This document shows, in pieces, positions 1-11,994 of a stretch of 64,000 nt of DNA. Both the position numbers and the translations under genes were made by a program. The notes under the pieces are model-generated. The model was given only the letters and a program-made list of their open reading frames with translations, was not told where the DNA came from and searched no databases. Every line of letters begins with the position of its first letter. The first letter of the stretch is position 1. The stretch covers positions 791,126-855,125 of the forward strand of contig VFIW01000014.1 in NCBI GenBank assembly GCA_006386115.1, given 5' to 3'. Origin of the DNA: Globisporangium splendens (lineage: Eukaryota; Oomycota; Peronosporomycetes; Pythiales; Pythiaceae).

Positions 1-167
1 TCACGATTGTTGATCCGACGCCAACGGAAGAACCGCTCCTTGTAGAACTCGAGATCCCCCTTCTTCTTCAGAATGGAGGATACGTCGAAGAGTTCTGGAG
101 CTGTCTGCTGTCGCTTGGACAACGGACGTTCTTCACCTTGGTTTACTTGGTCACTTGGTCGCTTCAT
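1..167 (-). CDS. 5' part of an unidentified ORF, runs off the window
   Basis: The minus strand is open from an ATG at 167 to the window edge and gives 55 residues beginning MKRPSDQVNQGEERPLSK, lysine/arginine-rich, with a basic aromatic stretch near the edge (YKERFFRWRR). I do not recognise the family. The ATG lies 74 bp outside the edge of the LTR-like repeat at 241-890, so it could be the first ORF of a retroelement whose upstream LTR is that repeat read on the minus strand. No primer-binding site supports this. The bases around the ATG (about 160-195) resemble 2475-2515 on the same strand. It is either a partial real gene or an element ORF. Confidence 0.35.
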   Translation of the reverse strand, partial: MKRPSDQVNQGEERPLSKRQQTAPELFDVSSILKKKGDLEFYKERFFRWRRINNR

Positions 168-240
168 GGCCGATTGGAAAGTGAACTGCTCCGAAAGGTC
201 TGCAAAAGTACGCAAGGTACTTGTGACTTTAAGGAGGGGA

Positions 241-890
241 TGATGTAATGGGCTATACCTAGCCATTACATGAAGGTGGATCTGTTCCCAGATCTAGTGT
301 GCCGCACACCACCTTCAGTGTGCATTGTGGAGAGACAATTAACAAAGGGATTACGGTACGACAGTCCCACATGCACATGTGACGTCATCCCATGACGTCA
401 CGAGCGCTCTCTGTGCTGATCAGTGCAGAATGTTGTTCACATGTACTAATCAGTACATAGTGATGACATTCATGTACTAATCAAGTACTGAGTGATGGTT
501 CCTACTTGGGAAACTGCACTGGTGATGAGACCAACGTGTCTATGCCACCTAAAGTGAGTGGCTGTAGCCAATCACTTTGCAGGGAATTTTCCACGGGACT
601 TCAAGTTCAAGCTTCTCGAAGATCTCGTGGGTTCAACCTCAGTGTACCCAAGGTTTTATCAGATTCATAGGTTTTATTGTGTATGTTTAGGTTTTAGTTA
701 TAAAACCTCTAGGATCCCTTGGGGTTCATTTACAAGTAGCGACAGGAACCATAAGCATTTTTAATTCAGTTGCAAATTTTACCACCAAGCCCTCAAGTCT
801 TCCTTCCTCCCTCCAAGTCGGGAGACGCTTCCTCTGGCACAAGCGTGTGTGCCGTGTTTAAGGGACTGTTTGGAACAGTGCCCTTTCACA
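241..890 (+). repeat. LTR-like repeat, copy A
   Basis: A 650-bp block starts TGATGTAATGGGC and ends CCCTTTCACA, with TG/CA termini. It is closely similar along its length to the reverse complement of 1218-1857, and its second half matches 1858-2098. It carries a double TGACGTCA palindrome and GTACT/AGTAC inverted pairs near 440-490. The flanking five bases (GGGGA and ATAAT) are not a target duplication. No protein-coding ORF is supported inside it. Most likely this is a solo or rearranged LTR of an unnamed element. Confidence 0.65.
380..400. promoter_or_regulatory. two perfect TGACGTCA palindromes in copy A
   Basis: TGACGTCA occurs at 380-387 and again at 393-400, starts 13 bp apart. This octamer is the classic CRE/bZIP binding site. 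The pair is preserved in copy B (1703-1723), so it belongs to the repeat rather than to chance flanking DNA. Binding by an oomycete bZIP factor is inference. Confidence 0.5.
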
Positions 891-1217
891 ATAATGTCTT
901 CGGGAAGCCAAATGGTGTCAAATGGTGCACAAATTTGAGGGCTTGTGAAATGGCGTAAAGATGTACAAAGATGTAGAACGACAGGTTGTGTCGGAATCAA
1001 AACATGTTGCAGAGCGAGTGATTGTGTTTGAAGCCTAAACATTGCAAGAAATGGGAAATGTAGTGTATGACCTCGAATTTTATATGATGATAGAAGTGTA
1101 GTGTTTGATGCCAAGTGTTGTTGTTGTCATGCAGGCTTGATTTCTACGTCTTTTTTTTCACCTGGCGAAGAAACAAACATACCTTGTTCACTGTCAGTTC
1201 TTGGTTGATTCCAGAAT
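891..1217. other. spacer between inverted repeats
   Basis: These 327 bp between the inverted copies A and B contain no supported gene, primer-binding site or polypurine tract. They would form the loop of a hairpin transcript spanning both copies. Confidence 0.5.
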
Positions 1218-1857
1218 TGTAAGAGGGCGCTGTTCACAACAGTCCCCAAAACACGGCACACACGCTTGTGCCAGAGGAAGCGATCTCCCGACTTGGAGGG
1301 AGAGAAGACGACTTGAGTACTTGAGGGTAAAATTGCAACTGAATTGAAAAGGTTATGGTTCCTGCCGCTACTTATAAATGGACCCCAAGAGCTCCTAGAG
1401 GTGTTATAACTAAAACCTAAACATACAATAAAACCTATGAACCTGATATATAAACCTTGGGTACACTGAGGTTGAACCTACGAGATCTCCGGAACTTGAA
1501 CTTGAAGTCCCGTGGAAAATTCCCTGCAAAGTGATTGGCTACAGCCACTCACTTCAGACGGTAGAGACACGTCGGTCTCATCACCAGTGTAGTTTCCCAA
1601 GTAGGAACCATCACTCAGTACATGATTAGTACATGGATGTCATCACTCTGTACTGATTGTACATGTGAACACATTCTGCACTGATCACACAGAGAGCGCT
1701 CGTGACGTCATGGGATGACGTCACATGTGCATGTGGGGACTGTCGTACTGTATCCCTTTGTTAATTGTCTCTCCACAATGCACACTGAAGGTGGTGTGTG
1801 GCACACTGGATCTGAGAACAGATCCACCTTCATGTAATGCTAGGTATAGCCATCACA
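1218..1857 (-). repeat. LTR-like repeat, copy B (inverted)
   Basis: A 640-bp block is the reverse complement of copy A with scattered substitutions and small indels. On the plus strand it starts TGTAAGAGGGC and ends GCCATCACA. Flanking pentamers (AGAAT and GTTCA) differ, so there is no target-site duplication. Its 1857 edge abuts directly on the middle of a third copy, which indicates rearrangement or nested insertion with loss of flanking sequence. Confidence 0.65.
1703..1723. promoter_or_regulatory. two TGACGTCA palindromes in copy B
   Basis: TGACGTCA at 1703-1710 and 1716-1723, starts 13 bp apart exactly as in copy A. Conservation of both sites and their spacing in two diverged copies suggests functional constraint or recent common origin. 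Confidence 0.5.
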
Positions 1858-2098
1858 GTTCAACCTCAGTGTACCCAAGGTTTTATTGCGCATGTTTAGG
1901 TTTTAGTTATAACACCTCTAGGAGCTCTTGGGGTTCATTTGTAAGTAGCGACAGGAACCATAACCTTTTCAATTCAGTTGCAAATTTACCTCCAAGCCCT
2001 CAAGTCTTCTTTCTCCCTCCAAGTCGGGAGATCGCTTCCTCGTCGCACAAGCGTGTGTGCCTTGTTTGAGGGACTGTTGAGAACACCGCCCTCGTACA
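1858..2098 (+). repeat. LTR-like repeat, copy C, truncated
   Basis: This 241-bp block matches copy A from about 631 to its end (both pass through CAACCTCAGTGTACCC and end in ...CCCT..ACA). The first two thirds of the repeat, including the double TGACGTCA, are missing. It is in the same orientation as copy A and directly adjoins copy B. Confidence 0.6.
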
Positions 2099-2674
2099 AA
2101 TCTGCCCACAACTTGATCCTTTTTAGTGGCCACCTAGCGTCATCTCGCGCGAATATAAACCGATGCTGTGCACCTCCACACTGGAAGCAGTGCGATGTAA
2201 ATCAAACGTATTCAGCGAAAATTTGTTCTTTGATGCCACTGCAGCCTGCAATGCTCCTCGACAACTCATTAAATGACTTATTATTCATCTCCGTAGCTCA
2301 TTTCACAGTTGTGTCCGCTGATGTCTGATCTTTTGGGACCTTCTTCAATGCTGGCAAGAAGGGTTTGTAACGATTTGGGGTCTTCTTGAATGCTGATTGG
2401 CTGAAAGTCGGAAAGTCGGAACTGGATTGGTCGAAAGTCGGAAAGCGTTGGCGTGGACTCGGAGGAGGAGGTGGCGACTTGATGGCAAATTGGAAAGTGA
2501 ATTGAATGGAGGACTTAGTTCGCTCGCACTACATCTAAGCCTCCTTGCATGCATGTCTATCCTTTTCTTCAACTGATTCGACATTTCTTCCTATCCAGGT
2601 GTTCGACCTGCAACTGTATTTTTATCTGACTAGTTACCTCTAACTGTATACTTTTGACCTACATGAAAAGGAGA
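2099..2674. other. intergenic, no supported gene
   Basis: No convincing ORF. On the minus strand 2515-2475 there is a run sharing TTCACTTTCCAAT and GCCAT with the sequence around the ATG at 167. This may mark a dispersed element leader or the N-terminus of a decayed copy of the same gene. Confidence 0.4.
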
Positions 2675-2801
2675 GCCTGACCTCGGACTCGAGGTCAGGC
2701 GCACGTTACACATGCCTTGACGCTCCGCACGCAAGGCACGTGCGCGGTCAGGCACATGCCGATCCTACGCACGTGCCTGGCGTGCGAGGTCAGGCACACG
2801 T
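2675..2801. repeat. palindrome/direct-repeat cluster
   Basis: GCCTGACCTCG at 2675-2685 pairs with CGAGGTCAGGC at 2690-2700 across a 4-base loop (11-bp perfect stem). The right arm recurs as a direct repeat: CGAGGTCAGGCGCACGT at 2690-2706, CGAGGTCAGGCACACGT at 2785-2801, and a shorter GGTCAGGCACA at 2746-2756. Additional CACGTG cores lie between them. Function unknown. It could be a transposon subterminal region or a binding-site array. Confidence 0.6.
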
Positions 2802-2806
2802 GACAG

Positions 2807-4060
2807 GGTTCTTCATCGTCCCACCGGTTGTGTAGCGTATTTCTTGCATGATCGTCCCACGCGCACAGATGAGTCAGTGCGTCACATGCGGCTTCGTCTT
2901 TGCCAAGTGCGTGCATGTGGTACTGGCGGCACACGAAGGGTCCTGATCGACATTGCGTTCTTTCAGAGTGCAGCGACCATACGACATCGTCTTCTTGGTA
3001 ACACAGTGCTTTCATTTCAGGCAGAGACAGATAAACTATCTTCAGCGTTTACACCTTCGATATTCGGCGCATACCGTAGACCACAAGCGACGTCACAGCC
3101 TTCAACCACAGCTTCACAGTGGGATTGTACGTCGGAGATTGCTCGACAAAGTCATGCAGCGACTGAAGCATGGTCAATGATACGGGAGTCGCGCGATTTG
3201 AAATGCTCTCTCGTCTTTTAAGTCTGACGACGCCAATCATGAACTGTTTGACGAACACAGCTTGTGACGCGTTTCCGAAAGCAACTTTGTTTCAATTGAT
3301 GTCCACACTCAGCCGAAATGCAACATCAATTTACAACACAACCTGACAAAGCCAGCAATGTTTACAGTGGAAATTGACGTTAACCTAGTCCTAACTCAAA
3401 TTGCACAAATAACGGGTAGAACTTGCACACTCCCAGGAAAAAGCGAATTTTCAGACCAGCTAGAACGCAACTCTCCAATAAGGTGTGCCACACTAAAATC
3501 GGGCACACATTTGACTGATGTTGGATCATCCAGCATGCATCCATGGCTCCCAGCTTGAACTCGCATGCTGATGAGATAGATGACCATGACGAAACAGGAC
3601 GTGTAGGAGGCGTGGCGTCAGTCCCTCTTTGCCAAAGGGCAATGCACCCTGTGTGCGCATACAAACGCCATGCAGAGACCCCGTTTGATGATTTAGCTGG
3701 TCGGTTGGTTCTGAAACCGTTGTCACATGTTGAAGTTGTCGAAAGTCGCACGATACGAAGTGGAAAGCAGAAGAGTCGCGTCGTCTTCATTCCAAAGAAC
3801 GAAAATGTGGTCCATTGCTACAATTGTAATTTGATGCTTATAATACTTGAACTAGAACATACATATCAACTACAACTCTTTTCGTCTCCATGCTCATGCA
3901 ACGATGCTATCGCACTGTGTCATTCTTGGCCACACTTTGAACCTTTGAGTTCTCATCGCTTGCCGCACGACCCAGCAGCAAGAATCTCCCGACAACGACG
4001 AAGGTACTACTTCAGTTCACTTCCTCTGGCCACGCCCGACTAAGTCCATTTCCTGCTCTC
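2807..4060. other. intergenic, possible decayed coding fragment
   Basis: No gene is supported. A minus-strand stretch (about 3258-2820) has Cys/His-rich, protein-like translation in shifting frames, for example CRSGPFVCRQYHMHALGK near 2900-2950. It has stops between frames and could be a dead transposon fragment. The rest has only short open frames on both strands. Confidence 0.35.
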
Positions 4061-5103
4061 TCACCCGCGTGCAAAGAGGGCGTAGAACACCAACAGCAGC
4101 ACGATCGTCATCATGCCCCCAAACATGGAAAACAGGATCCGCTTCTGATTCTGACGATTCAATTCCTCCATCTGCTCTTTGAAAAACGGCGTCGGACTAA
4201 TCTCCAGATCAGGGCGAATGCGGTAGAGCTCCTCTTTTTCTTCCTCAGTCAAGCGACTGCAGCAACAAAACATACAAGAAACAATTGCCATCAGCTCACT
4301 CTGACAATACCCAGATGCAGAAGTATGAAACACACTAGCATAACCAACCGAGGCGCATCGCGACCAAAACTGATCCTAGTGATATCCTTGCTGAAGCTCG
4401 GCGAATGCTCGACTCGGTCTTCATCGTTGAGCATGAACTCCACGGACGCGCTTTTCCTCATGACGCGTTCACTGCTCGTTCTCCTTGTTGACCCAAATCG
4501 CAAAATCGAATGTCGTCTCCCTTGGCCCGGATTACTGCTGTAACTTGTCACAATGTTGTTGATAGGGCGCCAGAGCTCGCGGTCTGAAGTCGTCCGCGCT
4601 GGTGCTGGCGGCGGTAACAATCTCGTCCGTACATTCAGGTGCTCTGCTCCAGTGGTCGAGGCACTCGAATTGTTGGTGACGTCGCTATTGCTGTGGACGG
4701 TGATGGTGTTATACCCATGCCGTACAGGCTCCGAGTGGACTTCCTTCGATACGATCGAGACCTGCTGCTGTGTGTATGTTGAGTATACTCTCTGGTGTTG
4801 TACCGGTGCGTTGGTGGGATTATTCGCTGTCGTCGTAGCTGCTGAGGCCGTCGAACTCATGGCGATGGTTGTAATGTCCAGCCACGGGTACATGCACGAG
4901 TGGTGCTGATGGTTCTGTTGCGACGATAGTGACTGTGGTGGTGGAGGCATCATCGGAAGCTGGTCGTCCGAGTCCGTGCCGTCACTTTGGTCCCCATCCT
5001 TTTTATCGTCCTCGACCTCCGGACCATCGTGGCGGCTGACGGGCGACAGCGGCAGTTTCTCCAGACGCGGGAGGTGGTGCAGCTCGGCCGTGTGAGGCTC
5101 CAT
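4061..5103 (-). CDS. tail-anchored hypothetical membrane protein
   Basis: Two exons (5103-4334 and 4256-4061) joined across a 77-bp intron (donor GTGTTT, acceptor CTGCAG) give 321 residues, phase 2 at the junction. The N-terminal 250 residues are low-complexity, Ser/Thr/Pro/Gln/His-rich and acidic near residue 30. The C-terminus has a charged helix (RLTEEEKEELYRIRPDLEI), then a single hydrophobic segment (MFGGMMTIVLLLVFYALF) ending in ARG, as in tail-anchored proteins inserted post-translationally into ER or outer mitochondrial membranes. I do not recognise a family. The frame is open upstream to an ATG at 5286, but that extension is compositionally unlike a conserved protein, so I chose 5103. 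The donor is weak. Confidence 0.6.
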
Positions 5104-6935
<1,832 letters not shown>

Positions 6936-7338
6936 AAACAAAAGCAGTGCATTTGAGAGCATCTTTGTACGGCAGAGAGAGAAAAGACGAGTCTTTCCTG
7001 TCTGGCGACCAACGAATTCGTATTTGGTGCTTTGCAAACCAAACATAATCTGATTATCTACAAAATCGCATTTCACATCCGTCAACTGTTTTACGAAACT
7101 CGATTGCGGTCAATGAGTCAGTTTATCACATTCCACAGGTTTCGAAGCAATCCGGTTCAGCTGAACCGCGGTTCCATATCCCACTCTCGTGAACCGTATC
7201 TTGAAGAGCTCGTTTCCTTTTCATTTGCGCACACCTCCTCGATGCGTCCCAATGAGAAGCAATGGCCGCCGCCTCCGAGACGAATGCGCGGGGCCACGGT
7301 GCACTGCGCAAAGCAGCAGCGACAACGACTCTAGTTCC
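6936..7338. other. intergenic with initiator-like site
   Basis: 403 bp between KRR1 and the SPT20-like gene. TTTTCATTTGCGCACACC at 7219-7236 resembles the oomycete initiator core TCATTYYNCAWT and may set transcription start for the downstream gene. Confidence 0.4.
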
Positions 7339-9586
7339 ATGGCCATTGCTGCTGTAGAGGACGCTGGCGAGATGCGGCGCGTGGTCGTGGCGCTGTTCCA
7401 CGACGGCTTTGTGTGCCGCCATGTCACTCCCGCACGCGCCAACATCGAGGGTTTTGCGCAGCCCTACGACGCCGAGTCTAGGTATGTGGCATGCTTGACT
7501 CGGAGTATTTGAGTAGCATGGAACAGCACTGGTATGTTACTTACTCAGATGACTGACGACGCTGAGTATGAATGGTATCGTCAGATATTTCTTGTCGTGC
7601 ATTGAGAACGGGCAGCTTCCTGATGGCCTTGCCGATGTGGTAGGAACAGTATTTGTACCTCATCTGTTACTTGTCGTGGGCTCGTTGAAATTGCCTATTC
7701 ACTCGTTCCTCTTTATGTAGGTGGATTGCACTCAGCATGAGGATGGCGTCGTTGCCGAGATCTGGGACTATCGAGGATCTCGGACAGTATGTCCGCTATC
7801 TTCAGTGGCGCTGCCACAGACCATGCCGCTCAGTTCTCAGAACCGAGGCTGTAAAGTATGGAAAGTCATGCTCCGATCATTGACACGATCTGGGCAAATT
7901 GATGATATGTTTGGCCATTTCCCGGAGCTCACTGCTGGGGAGCTTGAAAGCCTCGCAGGCGATGCAGAGCGTCAACTTTTGGAGGGGAGTTTACTAGCTT
8001 CTTGGAATGAGGCAATGCTGGACACTCGATATTCCGATATTTACACCACCATGTGTGCATCTGGTTCTAAAGAAGACCTAGGATGGGATACCAGCTTTCA
8101 AGAGTGTGTGCCCGTGCTCTATCAGGGGAGAATGGAAGGACACCTGTCTTCGGAAGATGGATTAGTCGTCACCACCCGCTCGATCGATGAATGCGGTGCG
8201 TATCAACGCGACGGTGGCGAGTACATCAAATCCGAGACCAATTCGGATGAGCAAGTGCATCACCTTGAACCTGACACTGACGTCAGCTCTCCAAAATGCG
8301 AGGGCAGTCGAGGATTCCTCCTCACTTTGGACAAAGATGCATTCCCAGGTTTACTCTCAGCGCATCACCTTGCCGCACCAGCACTTCTTTCGCCAACAGA
8401 GCCAAAAAAGCAGGTGATCAACGACAGTCAGAGACAAAAGGTCGTTCACCAGGCAAAGAAGCGAGCCATCGGAAACGGTAAGTGGGTAGGAGATTTTGTT
8501 CTATGTTCTATGTGCTTGTTTACTCCGTCAATATGTCAAAAATGCAACATTTAGGGCAAATCAAAGAGGAGTGTGGTCACGCATGTGCAGACCAAGCCCT
8601 CAATGGCACAATGGAGACCAAGAACGTATTTCCTAACCAAGTGAAGCAACCACAGTCCCTGAATCACACACATCAAGTCGACGATTCGTCTGGCGCTCCT
8701 CCGTTGCTAGATCCGGAAAGGCGTGCACGGACAAAGGAACCAGGCTCATCGCCATTACCCACTACAAGAAGCGTTTACGAACAGGAGCAAGAAGGCTGCA
8801 GCAGTTTAGCGTTCTACTCTGCTCTCCCCCCTCTCCCTGCGACGCAGCACTTCCTGTCCAAGCTGAAGGGCAAGCGTCAACGGCCAAGATTTGAGCCGCT
8901 TGACTACGGGATGCCAGTGCGACTCATACTCAACCATATCGGGCTGTTTTCCCAAGCGGCCACAAAGTTTGAGCGCCAGCACGCGCTTTTCCTCCATGTC
9001 AGTGTCGTTCATAGGTTGGACTCTTGTGGATCCGCCTCGTCGGATCTAATCCATTTGTGGTATCTACTGTCACGTGTGTGCGCGTAGGCAAATGTGCAGC
9101 GGTTGATGCAGACTGAAAGTCCGACGGAGACCATCATGCAGGTACACGAACATAAAATTGCGCCTGGCCTGTTATTGCTTCATCGCAGTTAAAGTCACGG
9201 GAACTACTTCGTTTGCCTGTTCTTCCTCCTAGAGCCCTGTCGGAAGCATGAACTACCTCGCGGGTCAGCTAGGAGCTCTCGAATACCCAACACAAGTCAT
9301 CGACGTCGCCAAATTCGGATGCTGTAGGCAGTTGGAGCACACGGCTGCTACTGCTAGTGATGACGTTGATTGGGGAGTAGAACAGACAGCGTCGCCTAGG
9401 CGACTGGCTGGGGCGGCAGCAGTGATGGGAGAAGATCCGAATGTAGATGAAGCCGCCCACACATATCCGATCCAAGTCGAAGAGACTAGAGAGATCCGCG
9501 CGAATGGAGTATGGGCCGCTCCAAGAGGCAAACAAAGTGCACGAACAGAAACAGCCTACAGCATTGACGAGATTGAGTTTTTGTAG
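7339..9586 (+). CDS. SPT20: SPT20-like SAGA complex subunit
   Basis: Six exons (7339-7481, 7585-7639, 7721-8477, 8555-8997, 9088-9141, 9233-9586) keep frame throughout and give about 601 residues. The N-terminus has the Spt20 signature: an F-H-D-G start, then LPDGLADV and DGVVAEIWDYR, the variable-GC-VVVE-DYR block of Spt20/FAM48A. Spt20 is a structural subunit of the SAGA histone acetyltransferase coactivator. The remainder is Ser/Gln/Glu-rich with a second conserved-looking block (PATQHFLSKLKGKRQRPRF). The last intron uses acceptor CCTCCTAG at 9232. An alternative acceptor at 9188 would stop at 9251. The start is uncertain: an in-frame ATG exists at 7252, and two out-of-frame ATGs (7242, 7262) precede it. 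Confidence 0.75.
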
Positions 9587-9988
9587 CGAGCCGTAACACT
9601 GGTCCTGTAGCCATGCTCCACCGACAGGACATGGAATGATTGCTCATGGCGTGTATTTCAACGACTCGGAGCGTACTGACCGGCCTGGCCTCCCAACCAT
9701 GACCTCACAGACACAGAACACCTCAGTAGCGAGGCAGGCCAGTTCACATCCGTCTTCATAAACGACAATGCAGATCCCAATTTTATCAAACCCAACATTT
9801 GGCTCACATCACAAAGGGATCGGAGCTCACACCAGCCTACCTGTGGATTCTCGATACGTAACCCAAGCTTGCTGTCAGCAGGTGCCAAGGGTGCGACTTT
9901 CGATGCAACATTCCAGATCAGGCGACAAGAGAAAAGAGATATCATATTCGACGCACAGGAACAACCCCCATGCACACGCGTGCTGTAT
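9587..9988. other. convergent intergenic region
   Basis: About 400 bp between the 3' ends of the SPT20-like gene and the phosphatase gene. Open frames here are antisense or non-conserved, and I see nothing else. Confidence 0.5.
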
Positions 9989-10630
9989 TTACGAGTCGTT
10001 CTTCTCAAGGATACTCTCGTAGAGACCAGCGCAGGCGTCTTCCAACAGGTCCAGCACGTGGTCAAAGCCGCCTTCGTACCACGGATCCGGGACGCGCGTC
10101 GCAGATTTGAACTTGGTGCAGTACGACGTCATCATCGTCACCTGGAGTTTGCCAACACAAACAAGCATACACACGATGTGAGTCCACTCGCCACTTGTGT
10201 ACATCCATTATGGTCTGAAGTACATGGGCACTACCTTTTGCGCCGCCAATTCCTTGCAGGCTGCGCCGCCCCACGCTTGGGCGGCTTCGAGCACCGCGTT
10301 GCGGTTCTTGTCCTCCATGCAGATGATGTAGTCGAACTCGTCGATGTCGCGCTTCGTTAGCGGCCGCGCGCGCGACGTGAGCGTGTAGCCTCGCTTGCGC
10401 GCCTCCTTGGTCATGCGCGAGTCGGACTTGTCACCCTCGTGGTACGACCAGCCGCCGGGACAGTACCAGTCCGGGTTGCCGCCGCCTGTGCCGCACGAAT
10501 CGACTCGGAACGCGGACGCCGCGAGGCCGCCGGGAGCACTGGCGCGCTGCTCCACGATGGCGTTGAACACGGCTTCGCCCGCGGGGCTGCGGCAGATGTT
10601 GCCCAGGCACACGAACAGCACGCTCGCCAT
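9989..10630 (-). CDS. low-molecular-weight protein tyrosine phosphatase
   Basis: Exons 10630-10235 and 10141-9989 with a 93-bp phase-0 intron (GTAGTG...CTCCAG) give 182 residues. The P-loop sits at the N-terminus as CLGNICRSP (CX5R; Cys nucleophile and Arg present). The catalytic acid motif DPWYEGG (family DP[WY]Y) is at about residue 148, encoded by exon 2, so both exons are needed for activity. The family hydrolyses phosphotyrosine in the cytosol and also acts on some small phosphates. The 182 residues slightly exceed the usual 155-165 because of an insertion (GGGNPDWYCPGGWSYHEG). A 280-bp divergent gap separates it from the next gene. Confidence 0.92.
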
Positions 10631-10910
10631 GTTCGCTTCTGAGTTTTGCAGAGTGTTGTGACGTGCGTCAAGCAATTCATAACGGTTGATGTTACGTTCG
10701 CATTTCTCCAATTCGACAGATTGATGCGCACCTACTGTAAGTCCCCATGGCTGTAAGTACGCTTTCTCATCATGACACTGTAAGTTCGTATTAAGTTCGG
10801 GTCCCGCACTTGCTTCGCACACTTGACACACAGCAAACAGCTCGATCTTGGCAACCAAGAGCAAGAGAACTGCGGCAATCGAGACATTAAACTGAACGAA
10901 GGGCGGGAGA

Positions 10911-11992
10911 ATGGCGCTGCCGGCATTCCGCTCGACGTGGAGCGCGCAGGTCGATGGCGATAGCGCCGTCAGTTTCCAAGAAGAAGTAGACGTAGACGGG
11001 GTACACACGCTCGCGCTCTCTGGCGCGCTGCTGCCTCTGGTGCTGACGCAGGTGCCGAGTGAAGCATCGACGCCACCGTCGTGTGAAGGCATCCTCGAGT
11101 GGAAAGTGCACCCACTGCGTTGCCGTCAGTTGAGTTTGTCGATTACGTGCTCGGCGCGCCATGTGGAGCTATTTATTGAGGGTGTGCGCCGCAGTCTGCT
11201 GGGCGAGGACGAGCACGTCGAAGTGTACATCGGCACGTTCCGAGGTCAGCGACAGGGGCCAGCGGTGTACGGCCCCGCGTCAGCGACGACTCCGCAGAGG
11301 TTTGCGATCTCGGAGCAGTTTCTCCAGCGAGACCGCGACCACGACGTCCTCAAGGAGGTGCACAACCTGCGCGTCAAGTTCGTGTCACTCACGGGCGACA
11401 AGAGCGCGTTGCACTTGCACGAGTTCAAGTGTTCTTATGTTCCGATGCAGGTGTACGTGGCTGCACCAACGCAAGCAGCTGCTTCTGTGGGAGATCAACC
11501 TGTTGGGTGAGTATCTATCGATTGGTGCGTCCTCAGAGCATCATATCTGATGACAAAAGACAAATTCTTCTTCATGCGTGCTGCAGGAGCCCTATTCGTC
11601 AACCGCAAGCAGCACCTGGAAACGTCAATATCGCAGCGCAGTTGGCAGGTCTGTCTCTAGGAGGTAGCAGTGTCGGAGCGTTTGGCGGACTCGAGACTCA
11701 GATGGTGATGAAAGGCTTCCAGCAAATGCTGGAGCGCGAGCTGGAGACCAAGATCATGAGCGCGCTCGACGAGAAGCTCTCGATGCTGTCGCAACGGCTG
11801 ACGTTCTCCGAGCAACGCATTTTCCAACTGCAGCAGCAATTGGACACGAAAGACGCGCATACGCTGAACACAATAAACGAGATCAAGCAGCAGTTTGCCG
11901 AACTAGAGACCCACGTGAAGCAGCAGCTGAAAGCCCCCGTTGTTACAGATCGCAACGATGAAGACGAAGAAGAAAACGGTGAGGAGAACTAA
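10911..11992 (+). CDS. coiled-coil protein, possibly PAAT/C10orf88-like
   Basis: Exons 10911-11506 and 11587-11992 with an 80-bp phase-2 intron (GTGAGT...CTGCAG) give 333 residues. The N-terminal half looks like a beta-rich domain (LSLSITCSARHVELFIEG, VEVYIGTFRG). The middle is Gly/Ala-rich, and the C-terminus is a long coiled coil (about residues 240-315) ending in an acidic tail (NDEDEEENGEEN). The order beta domain, linker, helix with a QQMLERELE-type segment recalls PAAT/C10orf88, an ABC-transporter-associated ATPase, but I cannot establish homology by eye. Its stop codon is 2 bp from that of the convergent TTLL gene. Confidence 0.7.
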
Positions 11993-11994
11993 AG

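Noticed and set aside
241..1857. Complete LTR retrotransposon with copies A and B as its two LTRs
   Set aside because: Copies are inverted, the 327-bp interior has no PBS, PPT or ORF, and there is no target duplication.
3543..4043. 166-codon plus-strand open frame
   Set aside because: No domain, overlapped by equally long minus frames, composition like intergenic DNA.
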